64,000 nucleotides of DNA from Leguminivora glycinivorella. Taxonomy: Eukaryota; Arthropoda; Insecta; Lepidoptera; Tortricidae. The stretch is taken from assembly GCF_023078275.1 (NCBI RefSeq), contig NC_062983.1, positions 1,667,001 to 1,731,000 of the forward strand. Reading direction: 5' to 3'. Shown here in pieces: positions 47,431 to 58,748 of this stretch (position 1 is the stretch's first letter; every line of letters starts with the position of its first letter). The notes under the pieces are model-generated. The model had not been told where the DNA came from and did no database searches. It saw nothing but the letters and a program-made list of their open reading frames with translations. The translations under genes were made by a program, and so were the position numbers.

Positions 47431-47859
47431 TCCCCTCACTAGCTCGGAAACACGTGTTTTGTCCTTTAATACCAGCGGGTAAAAACGCATTTTATCCACT
47501 AGTGGGTAATGTAATTTGACCTTGAATAAAGTCAAATTAACTGCTTTAAAATTGATAAAAGTAGGTGAATCTAGTAATAAAGATGATTTACCACCTGTGG
47601 AACTACTGGAAGCAGTGATAAACGCATTTTTTGCGTTGTAGTTTCCTCGGTATAGTGAGGGGAAAAGTTTTGTGTTACACTCGGGGGCAAATGTATTTTA
47701 CTTCTCATGTGTTAAAAAACTCGCAAGTTCAGGATTCTATTCTCGAACCACTCGCTTCGCTCGTGGTTCAACTATAGAATCCTTTCACTTGCTCGTTTTT
47801 TAATTCCACACTCGGCGTTAAAATACAACTTTGCCCCCTTGTATAACAAATAACTATTT
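47427..47859 (+). repeat. 430-bp dispersed repeat, copy C
   Basis: It is a direct tandem partner of copy B with scattered substitutions and the same fold-back region near 47735-47785. Confidence 0.9.
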
Positions 47860-48030
47860 CTTATTCCAACATTGGAATTCCCTGTAAATAATCTATACTC
47901 TAGAGAGTATACAACCGTCTGCGACTGACCTACACAAGTCGGGTCTTTCCACTTTCTTATCGGTATTATGTAACCTTAAATATTATTGGAGTATAATTTA
48001 AATTTAATTTTTTTCTTGAGTATAATTTTG

Positions 48031-48181
48031 ACGACCGGTCTGGACTAGCGGGTAGTGATTTTGTTCCTGAGTTATGGATGTTTTCTATGTATATAAGTGT
48101 GTATTTATCTATTTAAGTATGTATATCGTCGCTTAGGACCCATGGTACAAGCTTTGCTTAGTTTGGGGCTAAGTTGATTAT
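48031..48181 (+). repeat. SINE copy with deleted B box
   Basis: The head GACGACCGGTCTGGACTAGC is joined directly to TTGTTCCTGAGTTATGGATG, so the tRNA B-box part is missing. It sits between the direct (B, C) and inverted (D) copies of the 430-bp repeat. Confidence 0.75.
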
Positions 48182-48430
48182 TGAATAAATTTTACTATGG
48201 AATCAACCCCGAGTTCGCAAAAAATATTGGATACTTATTTGATTATTACTTTTCTGAAATTACTTACCAAATGGCGTAAATGTGATGTGTAAAAATATAG
48301 TAAACGAATCAATAAAATTTAATAGTAAGTTTACACAAGAAAATTAATTTTTTGGGTTGAAACAGGAATGTTTCGATAAACAACAGAGAAATAACGTTTA
48401 CCCAGCTGCAGTGGTCGTCAATTGAAGCGA

Positions 48431-48863
48431 AAATAGTTATTTGTTATACAAGGGGGCAAAGTTGTATTTTAACGCCGAGTGTGGAATTGAAAAACGAGCA
48501 AGTGAAAGGATTCTATAGTTGAACCACGAGCGAAGCGAGTGGTTCGAGAATAGAATCCTGAACTTGCGAGTTTTTTAACACACGAGAAGTAAAATACATT
48601 TGCACCCGAGTGTAACACAAAACTTTTCCCCTCACTATAGCGAGGAAACTACAACGCAAAAAAATGCGTTTATCACTGCTTCCAGTAGTTCCACAGGTGG
48701 TAAATCATCTTAATTACTAGATTCACCTACTTTTATCAATTTTAAAGCAGTTAATTTGACTTTATTCAAGGTCAAATTACTTTACCCACTAGTGGATAAA
48801 ATGCGTTTTTACCCGCTGGTATTAAAGGACAAAACGCGTGTTTCCGAGCTAGTGAAGGGAAAA
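48431..48863 (-). repeat. 430-bp dispersed repeat, copy D (inverted)
   Basis: It is the reverse complement of copies A-C, from AAATAGTTATTTGTTATACA to GCTAGTGAAGGGAAAA. Confidence 0.9.
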
Positions 48864-49020
48864 TGTATTTTTGTTTACGTACAAAGTACGTAAGATAAAG
48901 TTCGATAAAAAAAAACATTTTTTTTTGTATTTCTGCACTTAAACAATGTTTGATTTATTTTTGTAAAACTTTAAAATTCGCTTACGGATTTTATTTTGTC
49001 TATTCGATCTACAAATTCTC

Positions 49021-49462
49021 ATACTTAAACATAAACGTATATCGACTTAATAGAAGGCGACTGTGAGATATCGGCACACCTCGGACACTGGCGATCAAAT
49101 ATATGAAAGAGGCGCGTTCCTAGCACACAGTCTAAGCTTGTGTAGGTGAACGCGTACCATGCTTGTATGAGTGAAATATTATGACAAGTCAACTGTTCGC
49201 CTTTTTGACAGGCGGTAACTGTGAGGTAATCGAGAGGGGGTAGGCGGAACTTTCAGCGGGGAGCGGGAGTGACCATACTGTACGGTAGTACTCTTTATTA
49301 TACTGTGATATCGGTTAAATTGTGGCGTAGGCGAGAGGCTGGCAACCTGTCACTGCAATGTCACAGTTTCGTTTTCTTGCAACACCTTATTTTCCAAAAG
49401 TGGCACTGAAACGTGAGTAGTGGCATGTGCTCTGCCTACCATTTTGTGGGATACAGGCTTGA
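49021..49462 (-). repeat. AGGCGGAGCACATGAAAC repeat, inverted copy
   Basis: The plus strand reads GTGGCGTAGGCGAGAGGCTG, CACTGCAATGTCACAGTTTC and ATGTGCTCTGCCTACC, the complement of 46690-46905, with extra sequence. Confidence 0.6.
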
Positions 49463-49719
49463 ATGTATGTATGTATGTACATTTAATAGGAGACCAAACT
49501 TAGCCTGTACCTAAGTGCTTGTTGTGTTGTATTATTTATATATAAGAATGCTACAAACTACAAACATGGACCCTACAGTCCCTACACCAGGGTTGTAGGG
49601 CACATGTTTGTACCTACTATCTATTAAACACCTCTATAAAATATCATGGTTGCATTGAAGAAATGAATGAATTCATTGTCCGAGAAATATGCTTATGATA
49701 CACTGCTAAAAGTATGATA

Positions 49720-49799
49720 ACTCAGCTTTCAGACAAAAAAAAGTAAATCTAAATCGGTTCATCCGTTCGGGAGCTACGATGCCACAGACATACACACAC

Positions 49800-49834
<35 letters not shown>

Positions 49835-49882
49835 CGTCAAACTTATAATACCCCTTCGTTTTTGCGTCGGGGGTTAAAAAAG
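49720..49882 (+). repeat. GTCAAACTTATAACACCCC repeat, copy 2
   Basis: It contains AAATCGGTTCATCCGTTCGG, an expanded (ACAG)n run at about 49797-49833 and CCTTCGTTTTTGCGTCGGGG. Confidence 0.75.
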
Positions 49883-51236
49883 GGTTTTGTACGCTGTCCA
49901 AGTTTTATCGTAGTCTTCAAGATATAAGATCATGATACAGAAGTATATAAAACAAACAAACCTCCCAGATTTATCGGCCCATTCGTTACTACAACACTTG
50001 AATTTTATTGCACCGATATAAAATATAGTGTTGAGTTGCGGACATACAGTCTCAGTCTAAATATAGATGCGGACAATGCACCAAAATGATGTATCCACGT
50101 CCTTACCCCATAGAAATAAAACCGTGTATACATAGTTTTGACACTTGGTCCACATCTATAGAACCTTGAAGGTACTCGAGCGTCTTGAGATATTGTTTTC
50201 ACTCAGTCTGGATAAATATAGCGAACGGATAGGCTGTGTTTCTAAGGAATTGTTTATTTTAAGTGAATAATAACATAATTATTATGTATGAGACTCGTGT
50301 ATATAACTGTAAAACTTTAAGAGTATTATCATAACTTTACTTGTTTATTGATAAGGGTGAAAATCGTTTTTCAGAACACGAATTTTATGTTTTTTTTTTA
50401 ATTTGTACGCGGTGAATATTGATATTAAAGTTTAAAACGTGCATGCTGTAAAAATTTAGTTTACTATTTTGTTTCTTGAAAAAATAAAATGTTATTACAA
50501 GCAAAATTGTCACGTAGTGAGTATCAGTGTTACTAACGTGGTATGTTTTTTTGTACTTTTATGATTTAATTTTTCTAATAAATAAAATAATATGTTCTAG
50601 TTAAATTAATAAAATTACATTCCTTTACTTTCAGTCTATTTTATAGTTTCAGCATAAAGGTTTTGTTCATCTAGTTTATTTAGGACTTTTTGGCTAGTTA
50701 CCTCTATGGTGGGGAATTTGAATTTCTGATATTGGAAGAACAAAAGAAAATAATTGCCAGATCCAGTTTTACTTTCAGTTCTAGGTATAGCATTTAGAGT
50801 CACACATTTTACTGAATAATAATTTTTGTTTACAACAATTTGGTTGGTGGTGGTTTAATCTATATATTTTGGTTTATCTTAAAATAGGTTTGATCTATGG
50901 ATGGTGTTACACATAGGATTTGTGTTTTTCATAGGTTTTACGATGGAACTGAACTTGATGTAAATAACAGTTTAACGAACCAAATCTTGATCTACCAAGT
51001 TACTGAGTTAGATTTTATTTAGGGTGTACATAATAAAGAATTTTGTATACAATACTGGTGTTAATTTATTCTTTCCCAAACCCTAGGTATTATGTCAACA
51101 GCCGGGCATATCTCTTAGATAGGGTGGTGACAAAATGTTCTAAATCTGTATACAGCGTAGTATCTGGTTTTCTCACACAGTCATATTGATCTAAAGAAAC
51201 GACAGTACAATGTTGCCACTTTTTAATTTGTACTGT
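49883..51236. other. AT-rich stretch with no recognised gene
   Basis: I see no supported coding sequence or repeat with ends here. The 65-codon minus-strand open frame at 50005-50202 has no motif I know. Confidence 0.45.
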
Positions 51237-51307
51237 TTTTTAACCGCCGACGCAAAAACGACTGGGTGTTATAAGTTTAACGTGTGTGTGTGTGTGTCTG
51301 TCTGAGT
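51237..51307 (-). repeat. GTCAAACTTATAACACCCC repeat, copy 3, interrupted
   Basis: It matches the other copies in inverse orientation (TTTTTAACCGCCGACGCAAA) through GTCTGTCTG and then stops abruptly at about 51303-51307. In copies 1 and 2 the sequence goes on to the GAACGGATGAACCG part. The break coincides with the proposed left end of the Maverick element. Confidence 0.6.
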
Positions 51308-51363
51308 AGTGTAATATTGGTGCACCTGGATCAAAGAAGATCCAGGTGCCACCAATATTACAC
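51308..51363. repeat. Terminal hairpin, candidate Maverick terminus
   Basis: Arms 51308-51332 (AGTGTAATATTGGTGCACCT...) and 51339-51363 are inverted copies apart from one extra base, with a six-base loop. Polinton termini commonly begin AG. The last six flanking bases, CTGAGT (51302-51307), are the predicted target duplication. Confidence 0.55.
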
Positions 51364-51860
51364 ATTAGAATACTAATTTGAATCGATCGATCATTCAAAT
51401 ACTCATTTTGCATCCATTCAAGATGTCACGTATTCAAGTAGTGAGGTATTATAATGCTAGTAGGTACATCTAGCTACCACCAATATTACATATTATAATA
51501 GGTACTAATTCGAATCGATCGATCATTAAAAAATTTTTCGTTCACTTAAGAAGTCTCATATTCAAGAAGTGAGGTAGCAGAATACTTGTAGATTACGTAA
51601 ATGTAACTGCAATAAATATTACACGTTCGAATACTTTTCAAAGCAATCCAAGAAATCATCATTCAAATATTAATTTCGTCTCCATTCAAGAAGTCATGTA
51701 TTCAATGGAACTAGCGAGATAGGAGAATGCTTGTACTAGGTACATCTAGTTGACTCGTTTTACCTACCTATTCAAATATGTGCTAATTTTACATCAATTA
51801 AGGAAGTCATGTATTTAAGAGGGGGATATTTAGAATATTAGTAGGTAATTAACACGGTAT
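51341..51860. repeat. Subterminal tandem repeats (~130-150 bp unit)
   Basis: About four diverged units follow each other (about 51347-51475, 51476-51605, 51606-51745, 51746-51850). Shared features are CCACCAATATTACA at the start, AATCGATCGATCATT in the first two, CATTCAAG(A/G)AGTCA(C/T)GTATTCAA, and GTAGGTACATCTAG at the end. Divergence increases inward. Confidence 0.7.
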
Positions 51861-52131
51861 AACTATAATCGAGTTTTTGTATACATTGAGGTATGTAATC
51901 TGAAATCTCTAAATAGAAATGTCTACCCGATATGAGTAATGATTTTGATTTCGTACTGATGATTTAGGTACTGTTCTCTTAATAAGATATTATTTTATAG
52001 TTTTATGTACCTACTCTAGGTAATTAACATTGAGGTAAAAGTTGGATATAGTTAAATGAAATTACGTGTACTTTTATAATGTTTATTAACTTAAGAACTA
52101 TGTTCATATTACACAATCACATTAAATTGTA
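51861..52131. other. Non-coding DNA between the terminal repeats and first gene
   Basis: This is AT-rich with no ORF. A TTTATT at about 52081 is a poly(A) signal read on the minus strand for the small gene above it. Confidence 0.45.
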
Positions 52132-52134
52132 CCC

Positions 52135-52831
52135 TTATTCGATGGTGTACCCATGTGGCGTATCTGAGGACAAACCTTCGTCTATCTTGTCAATTACTCT
52201 ACGCGTTAATTCGTAAACTTGGTCTAATAACGTATTTTTCACTACATATTGGGCACACAGCTCGGCATTACATTTACATATATGTTCAAAGTTCTCATTC
52301 AATTTGTTACTGTCGTAAATTTCTATTTTGATGACTTTTGTACCTCCATTCCGATGTGGTTTTTTGATAAACGAGTAAACGGGTGTTGCCTTCCTCTTGA
52401 CCCCCAAGGACAGACGTCTCACCCCTGACTCCCGTTCACTCTGACTTTGAGTTTGGGATGATGCCAAAGGAACGAAGTTGAATAGGTGTTCTGATGTATC
52501 CTGTAATTAATAATTAAGTTATTAGTTTAATGTTAACTACGAGTATTAACTTTTAATTAAATGAAAACTTGAAATAAGTTACATTAATAATAAAATATTT
52601 TATTGCACACAAAAAAAAAAAAAACATAAGTTACAGAGAAATCCGATGAAATTAACGAAGTAGGTGACTACAGGTGGACTTAGCGCTAAGCAGACACATA
52701 CATTAAAAATTGTATTTACTTAATTATTATTTTATATCAATTACGTATGAGTAATGTAACCATTATAATTTGAAATTATTTTATAATAATAATACAAACA
52801 CTCACTCTAAAAAAAATACTTACCGACATAT
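52135..52831 (-). CDS. Two-exon small Maverick protein, unknown function
   Basis: The first exon ends ATGTCG (52831-52826) directly before GTAAGTATT. The intron is 52501-52825 and ends ATTAATTACAG on the minus strand. Exon 2 runs 52500-52135, and the join keeps frame 0, giving 123 residues: two from exon 1 and 121 from exon 2. The product has a Ser/Gln-rich N-terminal part (SSQTQSQSERESG), a basic patch (GVKRKATP) and an apparently helical C-terminal half (TLLDQVYELTRRVIDKIDEG). I do not recognise the family. It is transcribed away from the spliced gene at 53340 and shares about 0.5 kb of upstream DNA with it. It lies inside the proposed element boundary. Confidence 0.65.
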
Positions 52832-53339
52832 TTTCCGTAGAACTAATCGCGTTGAATATATAAGAGTAAATAATATTTTCACTTATTTTCGGGGGTTTAT
52901 ATCTGAAATTATTGTGTTATTAGAGTTCAAAATCAAACGTTTAAAAAAAATGACATCACATTGTATTGAGATACGATTGGATTTACGATGTTAGCAATAA
53001 TGCACTAAAGCAAATAAAATATACTAGCTCCGATCGCGACATTGTCTGTTTTTCTAAGATTAAAACCATAAAATGAATTTAATGAATAAAAAAAATATAT
53101 GGTAAGTACCTTCACGTATTTGTTTTATATTATACACGGTGATCTGATTTTGCTGCGTTGTGGGATTTGCAATCGATGATTGTTTCCACCGACTAAGTGC
53201 TGAGTTGCGTTTTTCAATCACGTTGACAAATTTCATATAGGTATTGCGTTAGCTCCACGTGAATTTTCACTACTTAAGCTCCTCAGATCGATCCTCTTGA
53301 TTCATTCCGCTACACAGGAAGCAAGGAAAACCCACTGTT
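52832..53339. promoter_or_regulatory. Shared upstream region of two divergent spliced genes
   Basis: This ~0.5-kb AT-rich interval separates the starts of the minus gene (ATG at 52831) and the plus gene (first exon ending 53378). It should contain both promoters. I see no unambiguous TATA or initiator motif. Confidence 0.4.
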
Positions 53340-54554
53340 CTCTCTACTGAAGCTACAAGGACATCATCATCATACAATGTAAGTGTGAATAAATGTATAT
53401 TGTAATGTTGCTTATATAATTTTGACGACTTATCTGACCTACTGGTTAGTGACTAGCTACTAAGCCAGGGGCTTCTGGGTCGAATCTCAGTAAGGGTTTG
53501 TGTGATGAACACATATATTTGTTCCCGAGTCATGGTTGTTTTCTATGTGTTATTATGCGAGTACTCGCAACGCAAACTTACTGTAGGACTTAGTAAGAAT
53601 ATCCTATATTATTTATTTATTTATATTCGCAAAGTAACAAACTCGTAAAAATAATTAATCATTATTCAAATAAAACAACGTTAGAGTAATGGAGAATTAT
53701 AATTATAAATGAATTATTTTAATAGCACATTATTTATTTTATTTCCAGGTCAAAACCCTCGTCCCACGCTGAAGATTTATATCTCTCATCCTCCACGGAG
53801 GAAGATTCGTCGGCACCGCCGCCGCCACCGCCGAAGGTTGACGTGATCGACAAAAAGAAAAAATCCAAGCCGCCGACATCGACGAGCTCGAGCAAGAGGT
53901 AGGTGTATACATAAATATTAGATAGTTGTGTGTTCTCAAAACCATAAAATAGCCTTTACGTAGTATTCTAACGCAGATTATAAATTAATAATATTTTAAT
54001 AGTAACTTATTTTTATTTCCAGGTCAAAACGTTCGTCCCATACCGATTCGTATCTCTCATCCTCCACTGAGGAAGATTTGCCAGCACCGCCACCGCTACC
54101 ACCGAAGGCTGACGCGGTCGAAAAAAAGAAAAAATCCAAGCCATCGACATCGTCAGCAAGCTCGAGCAAGAGGGTCAGAATAGCTCCTGTGAAGCCGCGG
54201 CACGGCACTGCAGCGGAACTATTCGGTGCCGATAGCGATGACGAGGGATTAGAAGCGAACCAACCTGCAGGGGAGGGTAAATTATTATCGTACATTTCAC
54301 GACGACTTGCGAACGGTTTTGCTCGTCAGACAAATCCTGATAAAAAGGGCACCCACTTTGTTGAGGTCAAAGTGTATAAATGCGATGATATTGAAAAGGT
54401 GACACCAGTAAATCGATGGCGTCATGCTGTAGTAAATATTAAAAACCGAACCGATGATAATACTGAAGCTTGGAGACACTTGGCTAATTTTATTCACGCA
54501 ACGCGAAAGGAATACCGAACATGTGCGCCGTCATTTGTTAGCAATTATTATTGA
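53340..54554 (+). CDS. Spliced Maverick gene with split AUG and duplicated exon
   Basis: Exon 1 ends ...CATACAAT at 53378 before GTAAGTG. Exon 2 is 53749-53898 and exon 3 is 54023-54554, both after TTATTTCCAG. The start codon forms only on splicing: AT from exon 1 and G from the next exon. Exons 2 and 3 begin with the same GTCAAAA and encode related Ser-rich, acidic, Pro-rich, Lys-rich segments (YLSSSTEED, then PPPPP or PPPLPP, KKKKSKP). Exon 2 is 150 bp, so including it gives 227 residues and skipping it 177, both starting with AUG. The unique C-terminal part (from about VRIAPVKPRHG) is basic then globular and unknown to me. The exon 1 start is a guess. A SINE lies in intron 1. Confidence 0.75.
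53424..53600 (+). repeat. Degenerate SINE inside the Maverick gene intron
   Basis: GACGACTTATCTGACCTACT, a B-box-like TGGGTCGAATCTCAG, and TTGTTCCCGAGTCATGG match the SINE of 5871, strongly diverged. It lies in the intron 53379-53748, so the Maverick has been resident long enough to receive it, or carried it in. Confidence 0.65.
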
Positions 54555-54608
54555 TCAATTTAAGCCCTCGTATATATCTCTTATTACCACACTTATTAGT
54601 GCATCTGT

Positions 54609-54614
54609 AATAAA
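54609..54614 (+). promoter_or_regulatory. Poly(A) signal of the spliced Maverick gene
   Basis: AATAAA lies 55 bases after the TGA at 54552-54554. Confidence 0.55.
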
Positions 54615-55075
54615 ATACGAGGATTATAAATAAATGACTAATAAATAACGAGCTGATATTTGTGGTATTCCTTTTACGTTCTGTGAATAATTTTAACTAA
54701 ATGTTCAAACGTGTTAGAGTGAATTTATTTCTTTTTCGTACATAGAATTATTCCTTTTTGTAAAATATGGGACCAATTGCATAGATTGAACTATGCGTGG
54801 ATCCAACTATCCTGAACACAACGTAAAAGTAATAGCACAGATGTGAGCCCTCATTTATTTGTTGACATCTATTAATAATGTTTTTTACCCATATTCATTT
54901 TGAATTACATTACCTATGTTATGAAATGGAATATAAGTATTATATAATACATACTTTAATTAATTATAAATGTATATCTATTGTAGTACTAATTTGGAAT
55001 AAAATGATATCTATAAAGTGTGTTATTTTGTTTACAGTGGGATCACGTAACCGTCCGTTATCCAGAACTATTTTA

Positions 55076-58000
55076 ATGAAATGTGACAAATGTCAAATTA
55101 AATTGCCTAAGAATGAATACAATGCCCATTTGAGAACTAATTTACATAAATCGAATTGCATATTGAAAACTGATTTGAATAATATTGAAATTATAGCAAC
55201 AGCCTTTAAAAACAGAATAGTCACCTATCGTCTGAATGCAACACAAAATGAATACGTAACTCCTGAGACGTTTTTGTGTGATATCAAAAGTAACATTATG
55301 AAAGTTGTAGAAATGTCATTACGGGAACATAAAAGTATCAAAATAAACTATGAGCTTTTCGTTTACTTTACATTACCTCATTCAGGCAAACAACAGTTAA
55401 AGTCATTCAATACAAAATATGATGTTATTTATGAAAACACAAATATCAATGAACTGTTTGAAAATACGATTGAACATTTAAAAAATAAAGTTATAGAATT
55501 TGAGCACCGTGAATCAGGCTGGTCTTTTGTCGCAATAAGTCATTTAGAAGTTAACGTAAACAAGTATTGTCCGATGCGAGGAGGTACTTACATACCTTTA
55601 CCCCCAAGTGTCAAAAATACTAAAAGCTGCATTAATATTCAAAACAACGATAATTGTTGCTTTTTATGGAGTATACTGGCTGGTCTATATCCTGCAAAGA
55701 ATAATGTGTGTCGAACTAAATCATACCCGCACTATTCAGATGTTTTAAATATCGATGGAATGTCATTCCCATTATCAGTCAGCGATATACGGTTATTTGA
55801 AAAAAATAACCCTGATATAAGCATTTGTATATATGGATTGGATAATAAGTATGCAGTAACAGGTCCTCTATATAGATCCAAATCAAAGAAAAATAATCAT
55901 TTTAATCTATTATATATTGAAGTCGTTGGTAAAGGACATTACTGTTTAATTAAAGACCTGGTACGATTAGTTAGAAGACAAGTAACTTTACATAGAGGCC
56001 ACATGCATTTCTGTGACTCATGTTTGCAATTTTTTAAAAGCGATAATAAATTTAAAACACACCATTGTTCCGAAATTGTAACAGTTTTACCTAATGAAAA
56101 TACTGTCATTCAATTTAAGAACTTCGAACGTAAACAAAAAATCAATTTTATTATATACGCTGATTTTGAAAGTATGTTAATTAACTGTAATTCAGACAGT
56201 AGTAAAAATACGCAAAACCTAAAAAAGCATGTCCCGACATGTTTCGGTTATTACATATGCTGCTCGCACGATGCAAGTTTGAATAAATATGTTTCTTACA
56301 GAGGTGAAGATTGTGTAAAAGTTTTTGTTGAATGGTTAATAAACGATATTCATGAAATTCACAACATACTAATTAAAAATAATCCTATGAATCCATTAAC
56401 ATATAAAGAAAAGTGTAATTATGAGAATGCTACACACTGTCATATTTGTAAGCAGTTTTTATTTGGTGACAAAGTCCGTGATCACGATCACATTACATCA
56501 GAGTACAGAGGTGCAGCTCATTCACTTTGCAATTTGAAATACAGAATCTGTTCCTTTATACCAGTTGTCTTACATAATTTGACGGGGTATGATAGTCATT
56601 TATTTATAGAAGAACTTGCAAAGTACCCCGGGTCTATCAAAATAATGCCACAGTCCAAGGAAAAATATTCAAGCATAACAAAAACTATATATTCTACTAA
56701 CAAATCGAGCGCCAAACCAATTGAAATAAAGTTTATCGATTCTTTTCAATTTCTTAGTTCCAGTTTATTTGAGTTAACCAAAAGTTTGAATAAAGAGGAT
56801 TTTGTTAACTTGTCTAAAGAATTTACTGATACCCACCACTTTCAGTTATTAACACGTAAAGGTGTTTATCCCTATGATTACATTGATTCCTGGTTGAAAT
56901 ATGAAGACAATAAACTACCGACAAAAGAAATGTTTTATAATACTCTAAAATCTAAACACATCTCAGATATTGATTATAATCATGCCGAAACTGTGTGGTC
57001 AGCTTTTAATATAATGACTTTAGGGGAATATACTGATTTATACTTAAAATGTGACGTCTTGTTGTTAAGCGATGTGTTTGAACATTTTAGAAATACAAGT
57101 TTGAAGCATTATAATCTAGACCCAGCCTATTATGTATCTGCACCTAATTTAAGTTGGGATGCTATGCTTTTGTTTACAGACGTAAAATTACAGTTAATAC
57201 ACGACTTAGAAGTATATCAGATGATAGAAAGAGGGATACGTGGTGGATTAGCCCAGTGTTCTCTTCGGAATTCAAAAGCAAACAATAAATACACCCCTGA
57301 TTTTGATACTTCTAGACCCACCTCATATTTGATGTATCTGGATTGTAACAATCTCTATGGTTATGCTATGAGACAAAAAATTACCTGTATCAGACTTTGA
57401 GTTTTTAACTTTAGATCGGGTTAGAAATTTTGACATACTGACTATACCAGAAAACGGTGAACATGGATACATTTTAGAAGTTGACATGAGTTATCCTGAT
57501 CATTTACACGATCTGCATGCCGATTTGCCTTTTGCACCTGAAAGGTTTGTTCCCCAGGTGGGAAGTCAGAAAAGTTAATTGCAAATTTATATGACAAATA
57601 CAACTATATCATTCATTTCGTACATTTGAAGGAATGTTTAAAGAACGGGTTAGTGTTACAGAAAATACATCGCATTCTACGTTTTAGACAGTCTAACTTC
57701 TTACAAAAATATATTGATCTAAATACTCGATTACGACAAGAAGCTTCTACTTCATTTGAAAAAGACTTTTTTAAACTATTAAATAATGCTATATTTGGAA
57801 AAACAATTGAAAATAAGCGAAAACATTTACATGTTCAATTAGCAATAAAATGGAAAGACAATGACAATAAAACAAACAAACACTTAGGTGCAGAAAAAAT
57901 ATTATTAAAACCTAATGTAAAGAATGTATCCATATTTAATGAAAACTTTGTGGCTGTTCAATTAAGTCCTGAAAAAATTTGTTTAGACCGCCCGATTTAT

Positions 58001-58575
58001 ATTGGATTTACAGTTTTAGAATTGGCAAAAACACATTTATATCAATTTCATTATAATTTCATTAAAAAAACGTACAAAGAAAACGTGAAACTCTGTTATA
58101 CTGATACTGATAGCCTTCTTTATAACATTATTACTGATGACTTTTACAATGATCTAAATAAAAACATATCAAAATATGATACTAGTAATTATGACCACAA
58201 TAACCCTTATGGTATACCTAAACTAAATGCTAAAGTACCTGGTTTATTTAAAGATGAATTTGGTGGTACGGTAATTACTGAATTTATTGGATTAAGAGCA
58301 AAACTGTACTGTTTAAAAAATGTAAAGAAGACAATAACGAAAGCAAAAGGTGTCACAAAACCTATAACGAATAAATTAAGAATTAAACATTTTGACAAAG
58401 TTTTGCAAACAAAAAAAGTGTATACCCATAATATGAATATGATTCGATCAATCAAACATGTTTTATATTCACAGCAAGTTGATAAAGTAGTTTTAAACTG
58501 CAACGATGATAAAAGGCAGATATTGCCCACAATATACAAACATTACCATGGGGGCACTGTAAGACTATATTTTAA
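55076..58575 (+). pseudogene. POLB: Protein-primed family B DNA polymerase (pPolB), frame-broken
   Basis: This enzyme would copy the element DNA from a protein primer. I start it at ATG 55076, just before a CxxC...H...H finger (CDKCQIKL), because the open frame upstream looks intronic and a TTTACAG acceptor sits at 55037. Order by residue: NDNCCFLWSILAGL (about 190), a second Cys/His cluster (about 310), Exo I in YADFES (about 358), a CHIC...RDHDH zinc cluster (about 455), Exo II HNLTGYDSHLF (about 500), Exo III YLKCDVLLLSDVF (about 653), and polymerase motif A LDCNNLYGYAM (about 751). Motifs B (LLNNAIFGKT, 57775) and C (CYTDTDSLLY, 58095) follow. The frame changes at an A run (57375-57380), a C run (57552-57555) and near 58520. 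The native end is probably the stop at 58573-58575. The long hydrophobic tail of the open frame to 58762 is not part of it. Confidence 0.9.
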
Positions 58576-58748
58576 ATTATATAATAATGTGATACTAAAA
58601 TTTGTTTTTGTTTGTTTTTTTTTGTACCTATCTGTAATAATCTCCAGAAATTTAATAAATTTATTTACTCTGTTAATCAATTGTTTTATTTATGTTAAGA
58701 CATATCCTATAAAAAGCGTTGAGATATCATATTTTTTTCATAATAACA

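Noticed and set aside
46690..49462. Single large inverted duplication
   Set aside because: Two repeat families are inverted across it, but the DNA between them does not match, so independent insertions are simpler.
54878..55075. N-terminal extension of pPolB upstream of 55076
   Set aside because: The residues are hydrophobic AT-rich read-through, a splice-acceptor-like TTTACAG lies at 55037, and the conserved zinc finger begins at the 55076 ATG.
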